Of a stretch of 64,000 nt of DNA, positions 50,762-64,000 are shown one piece after another. Under the pieces are notes generated by a model, which was given only the letters and a program-made list of their open reading frames with translations, searched no databases and had not been told where the DNA came from. Source of the stretch: Physella acuta (taxonomy: Eukaryota; Mollusca; Gastropoda; Physidae); assembly GCF_028476545.1 (NCBI RefSeq), contig NW_026732357.1, positions 1 to 64,000 of the forward strand. The letters are read 5' to 3'. Position 1 is the stretch's first letter. Every line of letters begins with the position of its first letter. A program made the position numbers and the translations under genes.

Positions 50762-50792
50762 ATCATCACCATCCACATCGTCCCCAACCAGG
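50762..50792 (+). pseudogene. FAS1 unit 2, exon 6 stub
   Basis: atcatcaccatccacatcgt after an acceptor (tactttaacag) matches the first 31 bp of exon 6 in genes 1 (28692) and 2 (60076); the match then stops abruptly at the Helitron-like sequence. Together with the pieces at 37.4 and 37.9 kb it marks a third, dead FAS1 gene. Confidence 0.75.
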
Positions 50793-51180
50793 TTTGGGGT
50801 ATTATAGTAGTTCACTAAATTAAATCAGGCGCGTCTACCGGCGCCCTAGCAGGGTTCGATTTGGCGCCCTGGGCTATCCTGTGATCGCATAGTTTCGTTT
50901 TAAACAGTGCGATAGACTAAATTGAATCCGGGGTCCACCGGCGCCCCGACAGTATGCTATTTTGCATCCCGGGCCTTCCCGAGTTTTCTATGGCGCCTAC
51001 GTTAGTTTACGTGTGCATATAAGAATAAGTTGGGGTACTATAGTCGTTTACTAATTTGAATCAGGAGGTTCCGCTGACGCCCCAGCATGGTGCGGTTTGG
51101 TGCCTCAGTCTAGACTGTGAGCACTTTGCGCTTGCTTTTTTTGTGTTTTCTTTGTGGTTGTGTCATTTAACCAATTTTAG
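50793..51180 (+). mobile_element. Helitron-like fragment
   Basis: ggcgccctgggctatcctgt, ccaccggcgccccgacag and gtctagactgtgagcac are shared with 49250-49620 (inverse) and 58160-58240. The end is degraded (tttgtgttttctttgtgg). Confidence 0.5.
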
Positions 51181-51639
51181 GTTCGAATAGGAAACTTTTA
51201 GTTTTAGGTTAAATTTTTTACATGAAAATGTAGTAGTACAAATATTATTACATTTAGTACACTTAATCGCTAGTATTAATAATATATGAATTTAAATTAT
51301 TGTGCTTTAAAAATAACTTGCAGATAAGAAACACCCGCGGAATACTTCCACTTAAAATAGGTGAATAAACATGTCACTCGTTAGGTATACATTAAAGTTC
51401 TCTAGGTTATATTGCCATAATCAAATTTGTCTTCAAATACACCGCAATGTAAGTAAGTATACTATGTATATTTTTTAAAGTTTTATTAAATTTGCGATGT
51501 TTATTTTCTTTAGATTGCAATTATTTGAACCCTACTAGTGCTGACCACATTATCCCTTCGTATGTAAATCACAAAAACAGGTGAACTCTACTTCACTTGC
51601 CCCACAGACCATGAGATTCGATTGCAATTTGTACTTTAA

Positions 51640-52015
51640 GCTTCTTCTTCTTCGTTCTTAATTATTAGTGATGAAGGGGATCGAGATTTATCTGCCAGTG
51701 GGTTTGAACTCGAGACTTTGTTCGAATATATCAACCATGAGCTTTTTGCCGACTCGACCACGCCTCCAACACAATTAAGCGTTACGTGTCAACTGGTTAT
51801 GCGCCATTGAGGCCATTGACTCCGATTTCAGCCTGCTTTTCTGTTTGGATTTGCTTCCATAGCCTTTGTCCAACCAAGAACAAACTACAAGGCAGCAGTT
51901 GTTTAATTTTGGAGTTGTCTCTCCTAGAAGAGTGGCTGTCCCCAGCTAACGAGCCTCATCTGCCCGAGGGTTCGAACTCGAGACTTTTCGGTTTAGCAAC
52001 CATGAGCTTTACCGT
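51640..52015 (-). repeat. SINE S2, fullest copy, with two tRNA-like heads
   Basis: On the minus strand: a B-box-like gagttcgaaccct, the S2 body, then a second tRNA-like segment (ggcgtggtcgagtcggc ... gagttcaaaccc) and the gaagaagaag tail. The two B-box-like motifs suggest a dimeric SINE. Confidence 0.75.
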
Positions 52016-52717
52016 ACTTTAAGCAATTATTAAACTATTTCGTACAAACTGGATGTGTATGAATTTACCAAAATCAGAAGCTAAAAAGGAAATAATGTCA
52101 CACAATAAATCGATATACTGGTACTTTGAATAAATTTGACCTAAAATATGATTTTTTTGGTTTATTTTCTTGTCGATTCGATGTTATAATTTTAAAATAC
52201 ATGTTTGGAGTAAAATATAAACAATGATGTAGTTATAAAATACGTTTTCAAAATAATACATATCAAATTAAATTTAGAAAACATTCCCGCAAGATATCGA
52301 TTACACAAGTGTTTACCGAACCAGTACCTATCTTTTTATCTCATACATTTGGTAATTGAAAGTTTACGTAAACTTTGATAAGACTGTTTAAACTACTCTC
52401 TATCTGTATGGCCTTTAAATACGACGTCTTTTATTGAACTATGTGAAATGGAATGCCTAAGTGAACAATTTATAAACGTTAATCTTATAAAGCAAATATA
52501 AATTATTTTTTTATATTTAAAATATGTTGAATATGTAGATGTAGTTATTTTTCCGTAATATTATTTTCTGTAAGTATAAAAATGTTTTTGAATGAATTTT
52601 TAAAATATTTTTCACTTTAAAATTCGTCATTAATAAAGCGGACATTACATGAGGATATTGACATGCATCAGTCCAGCCTGTGGTGTATGATTTAAACTAA
52701 ATGAATCTTGTGAAAAC

Positions 52718-63925
<11,208 letters not shown>

Positions 63926-64000
63926 GTATAGACTTTTTTCATATGCATGTTCATTATTCTCATTAAGCACTGATACACTTGGTAAAGCACTGAATAGCAC

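Overview
The window looks like a stretch of an AT-rich, intron-rich animal genome, most likely a heterobranch gastropod snail. That is an inference: genes have short exons with GT-AG introns, the recognisable protein families (fasciclin-domain proteins, a GIMAP-type GTPase, a C-type lectin with a PAN-like module) are ones known to be expanded in snails, and the repeats are eukaryotic (tRNA-related SINEs, hAT MITEs, Helitron-like elements, LINE debris, very many (AT)n tracts). No bacterial, organellar, rRNA or CRISPR signal is present.

Layout. 0.4-10.3 kb: a candidate plus-strand gene ending in a GIMAP/AIG1 GTPase exon (9274-10300). Phase-compatible candidate exons lie upstream at 2475, 4228, 6432 and 8210; the copy looks broken. 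They are separated by nested hAT elements, SINEs and (AT)n. 10.3-26 kb: gene-poor; it holds a SINE, several copies of a roughly 670-bp repeat with hairpins at both ends (called family A here), a foldback MITE, a decayed hAT transposon with transposase relics, a 1.5-kb GT-rich 11-bp minisatellite, a GC-rich island, a LINE 3' fragment and a 22-bp minisatellite. 26-36 kb: fasciclin (FAS1) gene 1, plus strand. 36.5-50.8 kb: a second, dead FAS1 unit of which only pieces of exons 1, 5 and 6 remain; a minus-strand PAN plus C-type lectin gene (41977-46059) sits inside it. 51.2-64 kb: FAS1 gene 2, plus strand, running off the window.

The three FAS1 units form a tandem array. The 5' flank of units 2 and 3 is also duplicated (36530-37443 against 51225-52840). 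Splice phases and exon lengths agree almost perfectly between genes 1 and 2, which is the strongest evidence for the models. Differences: gene 1 lacks the exons for the first FAS1 domain; gene 2 has a 13-bp deletion that shifts the frame in exon 5; and a coding 30-bp repeat is present five times in gene 1 and once in gene 2. FAS1, lectin/PAN and GIMAP proteins are commonly adhesive or immune factors, so the region may be an immune or adhesion neighbourhood, but that is inference.

Mobile DNA dominates the rest. Many hAT-type MITEs keep clear 8-bp target duplications, several are nested, and the Helitron-like elements have 3' hairpin plus CTAG ends that mostly abut (TA)n tracts. Exon coordinates were counted by eye; the paralogue length matches support them to the base, while the limits of repeats are approximate unless a target duplication is quoted.
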